Shown here: positions 44,796 through 56,900 of the stretch, one piece after another
Numbering within the stretch: position 1 is the stretch's first letter
How the letters are laid out: the number at the start of each line of letters is the position of its first letter
Source: Bemisia tabaci
Taxonomy: Eukaryota; Arthropoda; Insecta; Hemiptera; Aleyrodidae
NCBI RefSeq assembly: GCF_918797505.1
Contig: NC_092800.1
Span: forward strand, 5,332,001-5,396,000
Direction: 5' to 3'
DNA length: 64,000 bases
Notes under the pieces: model-generated
The model's input: the letters and a program-made list of their open reading frames with translations, nothing else
The model's database searches: none
Told to the model about the DNA's origin: nothing
Made by a program: the position numbers and the translations under genes

Positions 44796-45242
44796 TACCC
44801 TCTATGGCATAGAGTTACGAATTCGTAACAGCGTTTTATTCGGGTTTTTAAAAATTGAATATTTCCTCTGTGGCATGATTGTGCAAATATTCGTTAGTTT
44901 CTTTCTTTTTTTGAATAATTGACTCCCAAAACTTAAAAATTTTGAAAACGAATTTTGTACCGTACGTTGATGCAAGCTAAAAAAATAGATTAGTGTCGTC
45001 CAGAATCTGAGATCCAAAATTGATTCCACGTATTTTTGAGGTTTTTAAAAATTGAATATTTCCTCTGTGGCATGATATTCCAAATTTTCATTAGTTTTTT
45101 CTATATGTGAATAATTGATTCCCGAAAATGTAAAATTTTGAAGAAAAAAAATTTTCTACCCTATGTTTTTTATGCAAGCTAAAAAATAGATTAGTGCCGT
45201 CCAGAATCTGAGATCCAAAATTGATTCATCTCATAGAGGGTA
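44796..45242. mobile_element. Element N: inverted ends around a 197-bp tandem duplication
   Basis: The 11-bp ends TACCCTCTATG (44796-44806) and CATAGAGGGTA (45232-45242) are perfect inverted repeats. Inside, a unit starting GTTTTTAAAAATTGAATATT occurs at 44844 and 45041. Both copies include CCTCTGTGGCATGAT, ATGCAAGCTAAAAAA and CCAGAATCTGAGATCCAAAA. No coding capacity. It is either a small transposon with internal duplication or a short tandem array bounded by chance ends. Confidence 0.6.
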
Positions 45243-45379
45243 AAAAGTCACAGAAAAACATTTAAAAAAATTAAATTCAATACCTTGAAAATATTTCTGT
45301 AATACGGCTAAGTTACAATTTGAGAAAAAAATTCAAAAAGTGAGTTGACAATTTCCGTAAAAACCCAGGATTAGTAATA

Positions 45380-46120
45380 GTTCCTCTACTTAATGATTTC
45401 ATTTTCATAGCATGGTTCAGTAATTATCGCGCAACCCCGTATAAAGTCCGGAGCAGTCGAATTCGCCCTACTACCATCCCGGCTCGCTCTGCTCCATTGG
45501 GCCCGCTCCACAATGCCGCCCCCCCTCCACCCCCCACTCCCCCTTCGGAAGCCACTTAATGACCAAGAAACCGCATGGCCTGGGCTTAAAGAGATAATTA
45601 GACCGGTCAAAGACATTTAAATACAAAAAGGACATTGTCCATTGTTTTTTCGTTATCTCGGAAACTCTCGCCGCCGCCGCCGCAGTGCCGCGTTGCGCCG
45701 GGACGCACGCGCAGCCCGGCCCCAATTTGTGTAATTTGAACAATTGAAATTCTCAAATCGAAAGTAAAACCGAACCGAAGCCGCGGATTCGTCCGCCAGA
45801 GGGCGTTCACCGCCCCGGCGCGCACAATACGCGGGATTTATCGACCCGCCGAGTATTGTATTATAAAAGTAACGCCTTAATCAAAATATCCCCCGCCTTG
45901 CCGTTGGCTTGCCGGACAATACGCACGCAAGGTGGACGCGGCGGCGGGAGGCCCGAGAACCAGTTCAGACAATAAGATACTTAATGATCTCCCTTGTTAG
46001 CATGTTCCTATGATACAGTGCGCTCTGCGAGGATCGCGAATAAAAGCTCCGCGATGGCGATGGGAGACCCTCCTGTCCGGCCGACCGCTGACATTTAGCC
46101 ATCTGACCGACAACTAAATG
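45380..46120 (-). promoter_or_regulatory. CpG-rich candidate intronic regulatory region
   Basis: Unique CpG-rich DNA with GCCACTTAATGACC, GAGATAATTAGACCGG, GTATTGTATTATAAAAG and CTTAATCAAAATATC among (CCG)n and CGCGCAC words. It is one of the longest GC-rich, repeat-free blocks of the intron. Regulatory function is inferred from this contrast only. Confidence 0.28.
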
Positions 46121-47063
46121 CCTGTCCCCCTCCGCCGCCGGGACATGTCCTGCTTCCAGACAAATTTGCGGACCGCTCGTATGTTCACTGTTTCGAACGA
46201 GGCAGATATGTTTTGAGTCCTTGTCATCGACCGAGAGAGTGATAAGACAGTCATACTGGCGTCCACTGCAAGAACACCGTAACTCAGATCCAGATTATGA
46301 AATTTGTTCAAACCAACTTCTCTGTTACAAGAAAACCTAATGACTTAGAAGCGAAATTTTTCATTTTAACTTCCTAATGGTCAGACAATTATTCTGGAAG
46401 TACAAAGGATGGATGTTTGCAGCTTTTTTTCTGGTATAACATTTTGTTTGAGAAAAATTTGATAAATCTGGGTAGGAGATACGGCGTTTTTGCTGAGGGT
46501 GACAGCACAATAACGTAACCTTTGAGAGAAATTCAAAATTGCGAGATATTGAGGCTACCCTTGAATGAATGTTATACATACTTTCTGGGATGAAACGATT
46601 CGTAAAATGAGAAATAAATCCGATGTTATATGGGGGCTGGAAGTTGCAGCCTGCAAAAAGTAGTTTGGGGGTATCAGGATTTGAAGCTTTAATCGCCGTA
46701 ACTTTCGGCTTTGAATGCTCAGATATACACGCGATTTTAGGACTGAAATCGCAACAATATGCAAGATTATGCTATACCTAAAGTTTTGGGTAGATGAACC
46801 AGCTACTTTCAAGAAATTTTCATTATCGGGTATCAACCCTTTTGTTATCTTGAGAGTTAGCCATCAAACGCAAACGTAGTGAGAGGACATTCTCATCAAA
46901 GTATACCTACTTCAGTTGGAGGTACAAAATATTTAACTCTATCGTCAGATCTTACGATTGAATTTAAGTTTTCTATCGTTGAAACCTACGACTCTCCACC
47001 GCGTTAAATATGGCTGGAGACCTCAGCTGACCCTCCCGCACTCTCCAAAGAACCCGAGGAAAA
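46121..47063 (-). other. Ubx intron, nothing firm
   Basis: A fragment GATACGGCGTTTTTGCTGAGG at about 46479 resembles a family A right end, but the rest is missing. Confidence 0.35.
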
Positions 47064-47223
47064 CAGTGGCGTGAATTGCGATACATCGATTGTTGTGCCA
47101 TTTAAACCTATGGAAAAGGATCGATAAACAGGGTGTTCGCAGCGAACACCTTGATCATCGATTCTTCACCATAGGTTTGAATGGCATAACAATCGATGTA
47201 TCGCAATTCACGCCACGCCACTG
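47064..47223. mobile_element. Family B MITE, 160 bp, with shortened left end
   Basis: The left end is CAGTGGCGTGAATTGCG, lacking 5 bp (GTGGC) relative to the right end CACGCCACGCCACTG. The interior is very well preserved, including GGTGTTCGCAGCGAACACC. No convincing duplication flanks it. Confidence 0.9.
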
Positions 47224-49040
47224 AAATGAGATACAGCAACCGCAGAGAGAAGAGTTACTTAACTCCTTACCGATGATGTAGCATCGCCCACCGCGAGTCA
47301 GTCAAAAGCGGCGTCGGGCCTCACAGACAACGATTTCCCACTTTGTCGGGGAAAGAACTCGGCACAACATAAAGAAAGTGGAGAGAGGACTTCGATGACG
47401 AGTCGATATTCGTCCCTGCCAAATCTCATACTTATCCCTTTTATATCCGAATGTAATTTCGATGTTTTTACCAATAATGGCAACGCTGCGTTGGACTTTA
47501 TGGCCGTTGCTCCGGCGCGGGAACGTCAAACGTAAGTCGCGGGTGGGAGGGGGAGGGGCTCATTTTGGATTCGCCGCCGACGCGCTACCATGGATCACAA
47601 TCGAGCAGGTCAGCATCAAAGGCGCGAAAATAACCATTCCTGACCATTGAGCCAACGAGACCATTAAACTCTGTTGTCAGTGCGACACTTTCGCTTAGGT
47701 CGTCATGGTTGGAGATATGGAGTTGCAGCTTCGCCATAAGCCTCCGCGGGATTGCAAGGTTGGCTTTGAAATATACTCGATGCTCAGGATCTATGCCATA
47801 AAAACCATAAGGACGTCTACCGATTCCTCATACTTAGCTCTTCAGTCACTTCCATGATCGAGTAGCAAAAATAAGATTGTGGAAGTTGTGCATAAGCTTT
47901 CAAAACATTTATCAGAGAGCTAAGAGTCTAGGTCAAAGTTCCATGCAATCTCAGTTCTAAAATTTTACAAGGTATCGATTATTTTTACTGATAAAACTAT
48001 GTTTGTCCTCAAATAGCTGCCTTTTGATAGAATAGACCACTTTTACAGACACACGTGATGGTTTGTTGCCTAGTCGTTAAAATTGAAGGCGCTTAACGCT
48101 GAAAATGAGATAACCGAGCGTCAAATCAGGAAGAGCAGCGAACAAAACCGTGAGAGAAAGCTAATAGACAAAACGTAGAGCGGGATTATATTTTCAACTA
48201 CCTTTAGATTTTTTTTAAAAAAAATCGAGATTCAAAAAATGATAGTAAAAACGTCATTAATTGCTGCATGACACTAGATTTGTATGTATGTAAGCGAGTA
48301 GGGAAAACATAGAAAAAGAACAACAGTAGAACTAGTCTGAATGTATATACACTAATAGTCAACAACTAAAATGAACCAGAGTAGCATCCATATCAGCATA
48401 GGTCTTGTATTACAAAATCAAATTATAAACAAATGATTGCTCATCGGAGTGGATCTTTCAGCCCTTTCATCTATAGGTAATGCAATTTCAGGTCATAAAT
48501 GTCTCAGCTTGTTTCTATGTTTCTCTCCATCCTGATATGTGACACGATCAAAATCGCACATTTTTCCTAATTGCAATTAACTAGTATCTATGCAGGCACT
48601 ATAGATACCCTGGCTACTAGAGCTATTTCTCACATGTACAAGAAAAGTAGAAGAGAAAAAACGAGAAAAAGATAAGTAGGAAGGGTGAGAAAAGGGTGAA
48701 AGAAAGACAGACAAAAAAGAACAGATACATGAGATGGACAAAGAGAAAAAATAACAAGAGGAGAAAGAAACCAACGAGGATCACGATGAAAAATAAGAGG
48801 AAGAAGCTGCAGAAGCACCTGCCCGCACAGGAATATTAAGAACACATACGTTGTTTTTAGAATCCGCTTGAAATATTAGTTCTTAATTGCAAAATATATC
48901 TCATTTCCGCTTTAGGAGGTCTATTCCTCCACGCTTGGCAACGGCGCATGGAAGCCATCAAACGAAATCATTGCGGATCCTCGTTTTTCCTCTCAATTTC
49001 TGCCCTCACTCACACGACACGCAATTGATAAACGCACCGC
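47224..49040 (-). other. Ubx intron; purine-rich tract at 48640-48800
   Basis: No exon supported. 48640-48800 is A/G-rich low-complexity DNA (AAGAGAAAAAACGAG), which explains the open frames on the opposite strand. 47480-47600 is mildly CpG-rich. Confidence 0.4.
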
Positions 49041-49300
49041 AATAAGTGTTACATATTTCATGAGCGAGAGGCCCAGCCCCGGAGCGAGCGAGAAAACCAA
49101 AGGAGGAATCGGGGCGAATTTATTTACTTTTAATAGAGGAGAACTTCGCATTGTCGAGTCGCCATGCGTCGCGGGAAAATGTCCGAGCGGCCCGCCGCGG
49201 CCACGCAACGGGGGGGCGGGGCACCGCGCCCCCCTCCCCCACCCCCGACGACGACGCTGGTAAATATTGAAATGAACGCACGCACGAAACGCGCCGCATG
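49041..49300 (-). promoter_or_regulatory. GC-rich block with GCCAT and GAGCGAG words
   Basis: CATGAGCGAGAGGC, GAGCGAGCGAG and GTCGCCATGCGTCG (a Pho-type GCCAT core) occur within 120 bp, next to TTTTAATAGAGG. The set is reminiscent of Polycomb response elements. Low confidence; no conservation or chromatin data. Confidence 0.22.
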
Positions 49301-50039
49301 CACTTTCAGAATGTGCATTTCCAGCCGGTTTTCATAAAAATTCAAAAGTTTGCGACTGCAATGGAGGAGAATCCTGCGACGGCCGGAGGTTTGTGATGTG
49401 AAAGGTAAAAAAAAGAAAACTGCGCGTTATTTTGACGAAACGCCAAAACGTTGTGTTCTTACTGAATGGGAGTCTAAGTATTTTGATTTTTGATATTTTT
49501 TATATATTTTGGTTTCCTGGTCGAGGAAGGGGTGGAAACACCACGAAACGCCCCGGTCTTTATGTTAGCACTTTTTTAGCCATGGCTACCCGTTCTCCTT
49601 GTGCTTTTTAGTTATTTGGAAGTGATCCGGGGTCGAACTTAATCCTTGCATCAAGTTTGAACCTGAAAATGGAGGCTCGGAAATGTATTCCTCCATCACG
49701 GTAAAAAGTGTTAGGGATTGTACCCTATCATTCGGTACTACCCCATTTTTTTCGATGATATGGACACTTGCGAGTAATTTTAGTAGTACCGCGAAATTCG
49801 GGTTATTTATCTAACTTATCGGGGTACTACGTACAATTAATCGGAGATTTCAAAGTTGGGACTTAAACCCTACCTCTTTTTTCCGTGATCATACTCAATG
49901 TTGAGGACAAAGTTTCAGGGCTACTTTTATGTCGAAAGTATTTTATCTGCTTGGAATTTTTGACGGAGAAACTATACGATAAGTTGAGATCAAAACCACC
50001 CTCGGCTCAATTTTCCCCCGTGACGCGACTTAATGCGTT

Positions 50040-50450
50040 TCTATCGAACTCGATCAACTGATGTCCCTAAAATTAGGATTAGAATTAAAATCGTTGAATA
50101 AGAGCACATTTCGGCAACAGCGAAAAGCGCGAGACTCGGAACTCCGCGACTTAGCCGGGTTCCGCGGGCCCCGTTCCCGCTCGGGGGAGGCGGGAGGGGG
50201 GGGGGCATTATTACGAATGAAATCGCGATGCATTATTTATTTGCCTTTTAAAGGAAAAACGGCCAGACATTACCGCGAGGGCCACCTTATACGGCCATTT
50301 TCTCCTCGTTTCCGCCTTTCGGCCTTTTCCGCCGATGAACCGGCCCCGCGCGCGTATCGAGTGCCCCGAATCTTAAAGCAGTTGCCCCCCCCCCCGCCCG
50401 CCCCCCCCTTGTTCGAGGAGATCATCGAATCGCTTAATTAAAGCGATGAC
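50040..50450 (-). promoter_or_regulatory. GC-rich candidate regulatory block
   Basis: AGGATTAGAATTAAAATCG, GCATTATTACGAATG, TTATTTATTTGCC, ACGGCCATTTTCTCC (Pho-type core) and CGCTTAATTAAAGCG surround CpG-rich unique sequence. No repeat copies in the window. Word content suggests a Hox/Polycomb-responsive element; unproven. Confidence 0.28.
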
Positions 50451-50817
50451 TCGTTAGGATGATTCCGAATCGGGGAATCGTGGGATTCTCCGGGACGCGC
50501 AATATAGGTAAAAACTACAACTTTTGGCCTTTTTCAGGAGACGAGGAGGAAGAACAAGAAGAAGAACAAAAAGATGAAGCACAAGAGGAAGAGAACAAGA
50601 AAATAAGAAAATATTCTGAAAGCAAGATGGCTTACTACGGATTGACGATGAGTTCATGAAATTTTGGTCATTCCATAAGTTTCAAAGACTTTTCCGCAAA
50701 CTTTTGCAAGGTTGCTACAGGAGAAAGGCCGAAAGGGGAAAGCCACATTGAGACAAATATTTTTTTTCTTGTTTTGCTATTGGTTAATATAGAAAGTGAA
50801 AAACAAGCCAAACAAAT

Positions 50818-50940
50818 GGACGTACTTCTGTCAAACGGAACTATAAGCATTAAGACACGAGCCCTAAGATCCTTAAGAATGTATGCATAACAGGGCTCGC
50901 GTCCTAATGCACGTTAGTTCCGTGTGGTAGAAAAACGCCC
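50818..50940. mobile_element. Family C MITE, short form, 123 bp
   Basis: Ends GGACGTACTTCTGTCAAACG and CGTGTGGTAGAAAAACGCCC; flanks AAAT (50814-50817) and AAAA. Inner stem ACGAGCCCT and AGGGCTCGCGTC. Matches 9136 and 40752 in length and interior. Confidence 0.85.
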
Positions 50941-51751
50941 AAAAGTTGCACTGATCAACAACAGTCTTGTACAAATCGTAGAGTTGAGCAAATTCAAGGT
51001 GGACCTAAGAAAACGGTTCTTATCGATATACCTTCTTTTCAAGTAAAAACGTCTGGCAGTTATCGAGTTAAAATACAATTTTTTAGAGGAACTTCCACCT
51101 TGATGATGTGCGGTTCCGTTTTTCCGTATGCAAAACGACTAATAATTGATCAAAATTTCCTTAGAGGAGATGAACTTGAAAACGGAGGGAAGTTGACCAA
51201 TAGCCATTCCTCGAAAAACAAGTTCCCTGTCAATGGGGCGCCTACTTTTCCGTGGGACCCGGATAGGACGCGACGCGGGGGCGTCGGTGGGTGAGATGAG
51301 AGGCGCTGTCACCTGCATTTGAAATACGAGCGATGAGATTATCGAATTTTGAGCGGGCATTATTATTCCGCGAGGGGCGCCTGCTCCCTGCTCCGGGGGC
51401 CCGCTGTCCCCGTGTAAATGTTGTGACATTGATCGATGGGCCCATTCACCGCGGAATAAATTCGACGCATTAATCGAAGGAGACGTTTAAAATGAGCTAC
51501 AGCCGCTCCACGCAGCGCCACCGCCACCCGCCATCGGCCAGAGCGAGCTTAGGTAACGTCTCACTCTGGAGCTTGTCCTGACTGCGGTATTATTGGGGAT
51601 TTTTAATCGATTTTCTCGAAAAGTCGATTTTATGACCAAAAAAATCGATTTAATCGCATCAATGTTCATTGATTTTGTTGGTTAATTTAATTTAAACAAA
51701 TCATATTTTAAAAACTGATTGCGGTGGACGCACGCGTCGTAAGACAGCATA
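50941..51751 (-). other. Ubx intron; CpG-rich part 51230-51560
   Basis: No exon or element recognised. The CpG-rich part contains GGGACGCGAC-type words and could be regulatory. Confidence 0.3.
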
Positions 51752-51883
51752 TTGGAGTTTTTCGCCAACGTGCGTTAAAAAAGCTGAAAATCTCAATACA
51801 GAGGGAAAAGCTCATATGAGCTCAAATTTCCTTCTGTATTTAGATTTTCAGGTATTTTAACGCACGTTGGCAAAAAACTCCAA
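51752..51883. mobile_element. Foldback element L, 132 bp
   Basis: TTGGAGTTTTTCGCCAACGT and ACGTTGGCAAAAAACTCCAA are inverted ends with one mismatch. The arms go on with GCGTTAAAA and TTTTAACGC, then CTGAAAATCTCAATACAGAG and CTGTATTTAGATTTTCAG, around an AGCTCATATGAGCT palindrome. It is almost entirely a hairpin of about 60-bp arms. Confidence 0.9.
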
Positions 51884-53374
51884 CGTGCTAAATTATATTA
51901 CTTGAGAAATATAGATAAGGCTTCAAATAAATTTAAATATATGGCATCTTCAAACTTTTTAAGATCTTACTGATAAAAATGCAGAACATTATTTAAAAAC
52001 TATGAGTAGATACCCTACTATTAGAATAATTTCTATCAAAAAGTAAAAGTAGTAGTTGGTGGTAAAGTAAATTCCGAAAATTCAATTTTTGCAACCCGAA
52101 TGTATCAAATCGGCACGTGAGCCGATTTTTGGACCAAAATTTAACAAACTTCCCAGAAATTTTCATTTGAATTTTATTTTTCTTTAAAAAGTTCAAATTT
52201 TGAGCCTTCCTAATTTCCGATTTTTTAAAATTGATTCTCCGGAACAGCAATTTTTCATCACCATTTATTAAATTGATAAAATCGGATTCGCGATCCAACC
52301 AACTAACACTACGCGCAACCATGCAAAAGTCACCATTGAAAGAGATGCGAAAGGCAATTGTCAAAACGCTCAGAGGCTCGGGTGAATAGTCTATTTTTTG
52401 ACATTTTTTAAAATTTTTGACAAGAGCCGTGCAATGACACTATTATAAAAAAGGCCCAATTTATGTATTCATTTCATTTGTTTATTTTTTGGTATGACAG
52501 GACACTCCATGATCCAGGATGGGATCAAACGCTCATGTCCGGTGAGGATGGGTGTTGATTTTTCCACGCGAGAGTGGAGAGACCCTCTAATTAATTTGCA
52601 TATTTATATTTCCGTCACGTAGTCACTAAATCATGGAACTATGTCTAGGCTTCACCGGCTAGCGCCGTCCGTACCTGTCAATTTCATTTGAAATTATTCA
52701 AGAAGTGACCTTCGATTTCTTGCTTCCTCTTATCTTCTAATTGAAATCTAAATATATGGTTGACCACTGCAATGTACAATTCACAGATATCCATCAACAG
52801 AAAAAGCTTTTTGAATTTGGAAACGGGATTTTTATTCCTTTAAAAGTAATCAAGAGATAGGTTCTTGAATGCGTGAATTTAAATGGTTTACCAAATAAGG
52901 ATATATGTATACTGAAATGTTTAACGTTTTAAAGTTTAAAAATTAAACTCTTACCACAGCGTATTTTGAGTTAAACCAGGATGTTAAGCGTATCTTACCT
53001 GTAACAAAGAACGAACAGTAAAAATTAATTTCATTTTCAACTATAAAATTGACACATTATGGACTATGTAAACGCTTCACTGTAGGCATCAAAGTTTAAG
53101 AGGAAAAAATAGGACAGAAGACGTGTAAAAGGTGACAAGACAGATACACTAACTAGAGGGCTGATGATTTTACCAACATGCATTCAAGATTCAGTCAAAT
53201 GCTGAAGCCTCATTAAGACTTTTTAGACTGAATATAGTTTCCGACTGAATGTTGAACGCTTATTTGCAAAGTCACCAGCACTTTACTCAACACAACACGC
53301 GCGTTAAAACACAATTACCATGTAAAAACAGATATATTAAGTTTCGAAACACGCATGAAAATTTGGCACATTTC
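51884..53374 (-). other. Ubx intron, nothing firm
   Basis: AT-rich unique DNA. Minus-strand TTACAGGTAAGA near 52997 is a donor-like word, but no open frame leads to it. Confidence 0.35.
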
Positions 53375-53625
53375 GTCGCTTCCCAGACGAAGAGACGGAA
53401 TTCCATTCCAAGGGTGGAAAATCGACTCAAAAACTTCAGTTTTTTTCGAGAATGTACTCGCGCAATTTCTGTTGAAAATGTGTTCCAATTTTTGCTCGAG
53501 ATCAGAGGAAAAATCAATGGAATTTGCAGTTAGAAAATCCCAAGACTCTCCTTGTATAATATGCAATTTGTTCGGGGAAATTTGGCAACATTGAAATGTA
53601 GTAACGTTCTTTCCTGAAAGGAACG
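53375..53625. mobile_element. Family G repeat, second copy
   Basis: GATCAGAGGAAAAATCAATGG, TTTGGCAACATTGAAATGTAG and TAACGTTCTTTCC match the right half of 17451-17724, and AGACGAAGAGACGG matches its left end loosely. It has no T48 tract. Confidence 0.6.
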
Positions 53626-54809
53626 ACAATTATTATTTTAGACAAATGCAACGATTATTATATGTATGATATCTTAATTATAATAATTCATTTTTAATTA
53701 TAATAATTCACCTTTATTTTTACTTGATTTAAGTGCTGCAGGAGATTCTCCGCCTGATAATCACACCCAGCCCACCCTCCCAATTTCCAACCACCACTCA
53801 ACATTTCGACACCAAAAGAAACATGCAAACTGCTGGGCAAACTTATAACTGCATTTTTAACACTAAAATACACCGAGCATCAAATGAAACGTAAGGTTGG
53901 CCCGGACCAAGAGTAAGATTGTGACTGGCAGTGAAACAATCCTCAAGATCCATTTCACTTCGGGTTCTCTCCGGGAATCAGATAGAACGGGCAAGAAGAA
54001 ATAATTGGACGAAAAAAAGCAAGGGTGAGTTATGTTGAAAAAAAAGGATAGAAAATGAATACAAAAAGAGAAAACTTCGAGTGTAAGATAATAATACCCG
54101 CGTAAAACAAAGCCGGGCCCAATTTCTGGGAGAAGTGAGGCCCTGCCGGTAGTATTACACGGCTGCCGAATTTCTTCAATAGACACAGGTTTTGATGGCA
54201 GGGTATGGGATTTTAAGTAGAATTGATGGATGGTTAAAAACAGATTCAGTCTGAATCGAGAAGTTTGAATATACGCAGATTCTCATAAGGGGATGAAAAA
54301 ACAACATGTGTTTGATTGTTTCCTTTTATTTTTCCAATGAAAATTGTTGAAAGGTCTGTGATGAGGATTTTGACTATGGTTCAGTCAGGCAATGCTGCGG
54401 TATAGTGAGGATGAAAGTGTTGGAGAGATTTGATTTGATTGTTTTTTTCGGGGTTTGATTCGATTGTCTGGACCGCGGGGGGTGGGGGCGCCATGGCGAA
54501 TCGAACACGGGGGAAACAACGGTGCTTCTTTCTTGTTTTGAGCGAGTTAAAAACGGAACAATGCGGTGACTTTCTCTTCCTCGATCCAGAATCGGACCAC
54601 GCTGATCGGTCTTCCTGTCTTTTCGCGTTATAGGTTTTGGGCACCCAAAACACCTTGCAAATTCTGGAAGTCAGTTTCTTTTTTTAACAAAAAACAAACG
54701 GGAAAAATGAAAGAGAAAAATGTTTTTGCCTCTGCTCTAGATCACCACCTTTGCTATTTAGTTTTGAAGATAAAACACAAGTTTGCTTTGGCTTTAAAAT
54801 TTCTTTTCG

Positions 54810-54871
54810 GATATCATCGAAAGGTCCAGTACATATTCATGTATTCATGTGCTGGACCTTTCGATGATATC
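54810..54871. ncRNA. Near-perfect 62-nt hairpin (miRNA-like or foldback remnant)
   Basis: The 25-nt arms begin GATATCATCGAAAGGTCCAG and end CTGGACCTTTCGATGATATC. They differ at one position (a G-U pair in RNA) around a 12-nt loop ATTCATGTATTC. The size fits a pre-miRNA, but so complete a pairing is more usual for a young foldback or endo-siRNA source. It resembles no miRNA I know. Transcription is unknown, so the call is tentative. Confidence 0.3.
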
Positions 54872-54883
54872 ACTAAACATGTA

Positions 54884-54908
54884 TCACTTAACATATTATG
54901 TTAAGTGA
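54884..54908. repeat. Perfect 25-nt palindrome
   Basis: TCACTTAACATA, a single T, then TATGTTAAGTGA. It lies 12 bp after the 62-nt hairpin, so the two may be parts of one unit. Confidence 0.85.
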
Positions 54909-55733
54909 GTTGACTTTGTATTCAGCAAGGCAGATTTGACTTTTTAAATTTACCAATGATAAGTTTGAATGTATGTCGAAAAACGAAGTGCACACTACTT
55001 ATTTTTCTCTCAGGAGTAACAATTTGCACTCACTTCAGGAGCAACAATCAATGTCTCATAGGGGGATAAAATAATAAAAAATATAATCCATTAAACAGCC
55101 ATGCTCTGAATTTTTTAGTTTAAGTAGGTACTTTCAATTTTTCTCCACTTACGATGGAACCTTAAAGTTCGAACAGAAAAGAAAATGTAATAATGATACT
55201 TGACATGCCTGCATTCATGACCACTTAGAAAAATGTATTTTGGCATTGATTTGGCCATACGTATCATTCATTTGGTACATTCTACTATGCTATTTTTGCA
55301 AGACGATTTAAATTAACAAATCGTAAAATTGGATACATGGGAAACATTTTAAGTCCCTCTGTAGAAAGGAGTTTGAATATTAATAGGATAGAAATAAATT
55401 AAGAAGAATAAAAACCTAGCTTGATTAGAGTCTGCGAGATGAAGAGAGGGTGGTCAGAGAGAAAACTCAGAGGTGGAGAATTGGAGATTAATATTCAAGA
55501 CAATGTTTGCATGAGCTCTCGCACTCTGGATGCGTATTCTCGTCGTTATGCTCAAGGTGCGGCATATTTATCGCCCGAGCATTTTTGGTTTTGATATCTT
55601 CCATACTATCGTCCCTCTTGAGGTCGAGCTGTATGAATGTACTGAAGGGTCGATGTCACGTACCGTGGCGCCTTGGTCTGGAGGTCTCAATATTGCACAG
55701 AAAAAAAATAGGGGAAAAGAGGGCTAAGGAGTA

Positions 55734-56012
55734 CTGCCGTCCTAAGAAAGAACGCTGTAAGAACCTTAGAAAGTTGTCGGGAAGAAGAACTTTAGAGTCG
55801 GTTAGAAAACTTCAATGGATAAAACATGCATTTATGAGGAAAGTTATGCACGTTTCCTTGACATTTTCAAGTATTTTAGATTAAATTGTGAACAAATTTG
55901 TCTGAAAATTTTGAGGAAAACAATTTACAAGTTTCCCACTAAATTCGCTATTTATCAAAAGGAATATGGGAACGCCTGAAGACAGATACAGTGTTCTTCC
56001 TTAGCACGGCAG
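55734..56012. mobile_element. Family A MITE, diverged, 279 bp
   Basis: Ends CTGCCGTCCTAAGAAAGAAC and TGTTCTTCCTTAGCACGGCAG, with a target duplication AGTA (55730-55733 and 56013-56016). It is about 27 bp longer than the family norm because of internal insertions. Confidence 0.88.
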
Positions 56013-56459
56013 AGTAGGGAAGGAGAATATGATGACGAAGGGAAAAGTACCACAAGGCTCTAACATTCTGAAAGGGGAAAAAAAGATCAACTAATATTAG
56101 GAAATTTGGGAATCGGTTTGTTACAGAATACCTATATAGGAAGAGTATGTACATAACAAAATATGGATTTCTTAGGGCCCAAAAAGGCAGCCAACCTTGT
56201 AACCAAAAAAATGTCACCGTCAATCTTCAGATCCCAATATCAAACCGAGATATCCAAGTTATCCATAAATGAGTGTTCTCCCGCAAAAATGGGTAAATTT
56301 GTGCAAGGATTAAGTCAAATACGTGCTTTACGAACGACGGGTCGTAACTATTGTAATAATCAGCCACTCTGGATAATTTGAATTCACAGGCTATACTCTT
56401 TTGGCCCTGAAAGCTCCATGTCTCAACCTCCAAATTAACGACATGTCCATTGTCCGTAC

Positions 56460-56900
56460 TTTGACTACATGGGCGCTATACCCGACCATACGAAGTGCGC
56501 ATTTATAGAGGCGCGATCCCGGCTCAAAGTGGCAACAGAGCCCTGTATCGGGCCGGAAAGGCAGCAAGTGAAAACAATGAGATCGTTACAGGAAAACGCC
56601 TCCGCATGGCATGGGGCAGCGGCCAAAATTGGCAGGGATATCGGGGACGGATCGGGGGCAACGCCGACGGGATCGGCTCCGGGGGCCGGGGACGCCAGAT
56701 CCGAAAATGAAATGGAAATCATAGTCGAGCGACTGCTACCGCGGGAAGAGACCGGAGACCGCGGCCGGCATGACCATCCTCGGCCGATCAGATGGGGTCG
56801 GCCCGATAGACACCACGCCGCGCCGCCCGCAACGAGCAGATGGGCCGCGAGTAAGGACGACACTGATACATGCCCTGATGCCACCTGAATTTCACCCAGA
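56460..56900 (-). promoter_or_regulatory. CpG-rich intronic island with overlapping open frames
   Basis: GC-rich unique DNA with open frames of 139 codons (+, 56469-56888) and 148 codons (-, 56465-56911) over the same bases. Neither frame shows a domain, signal peptide or splice context I recognise. It could be a regulatory island; a lineage-specific exon is possible but unsupported. Confidence 0.2.
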
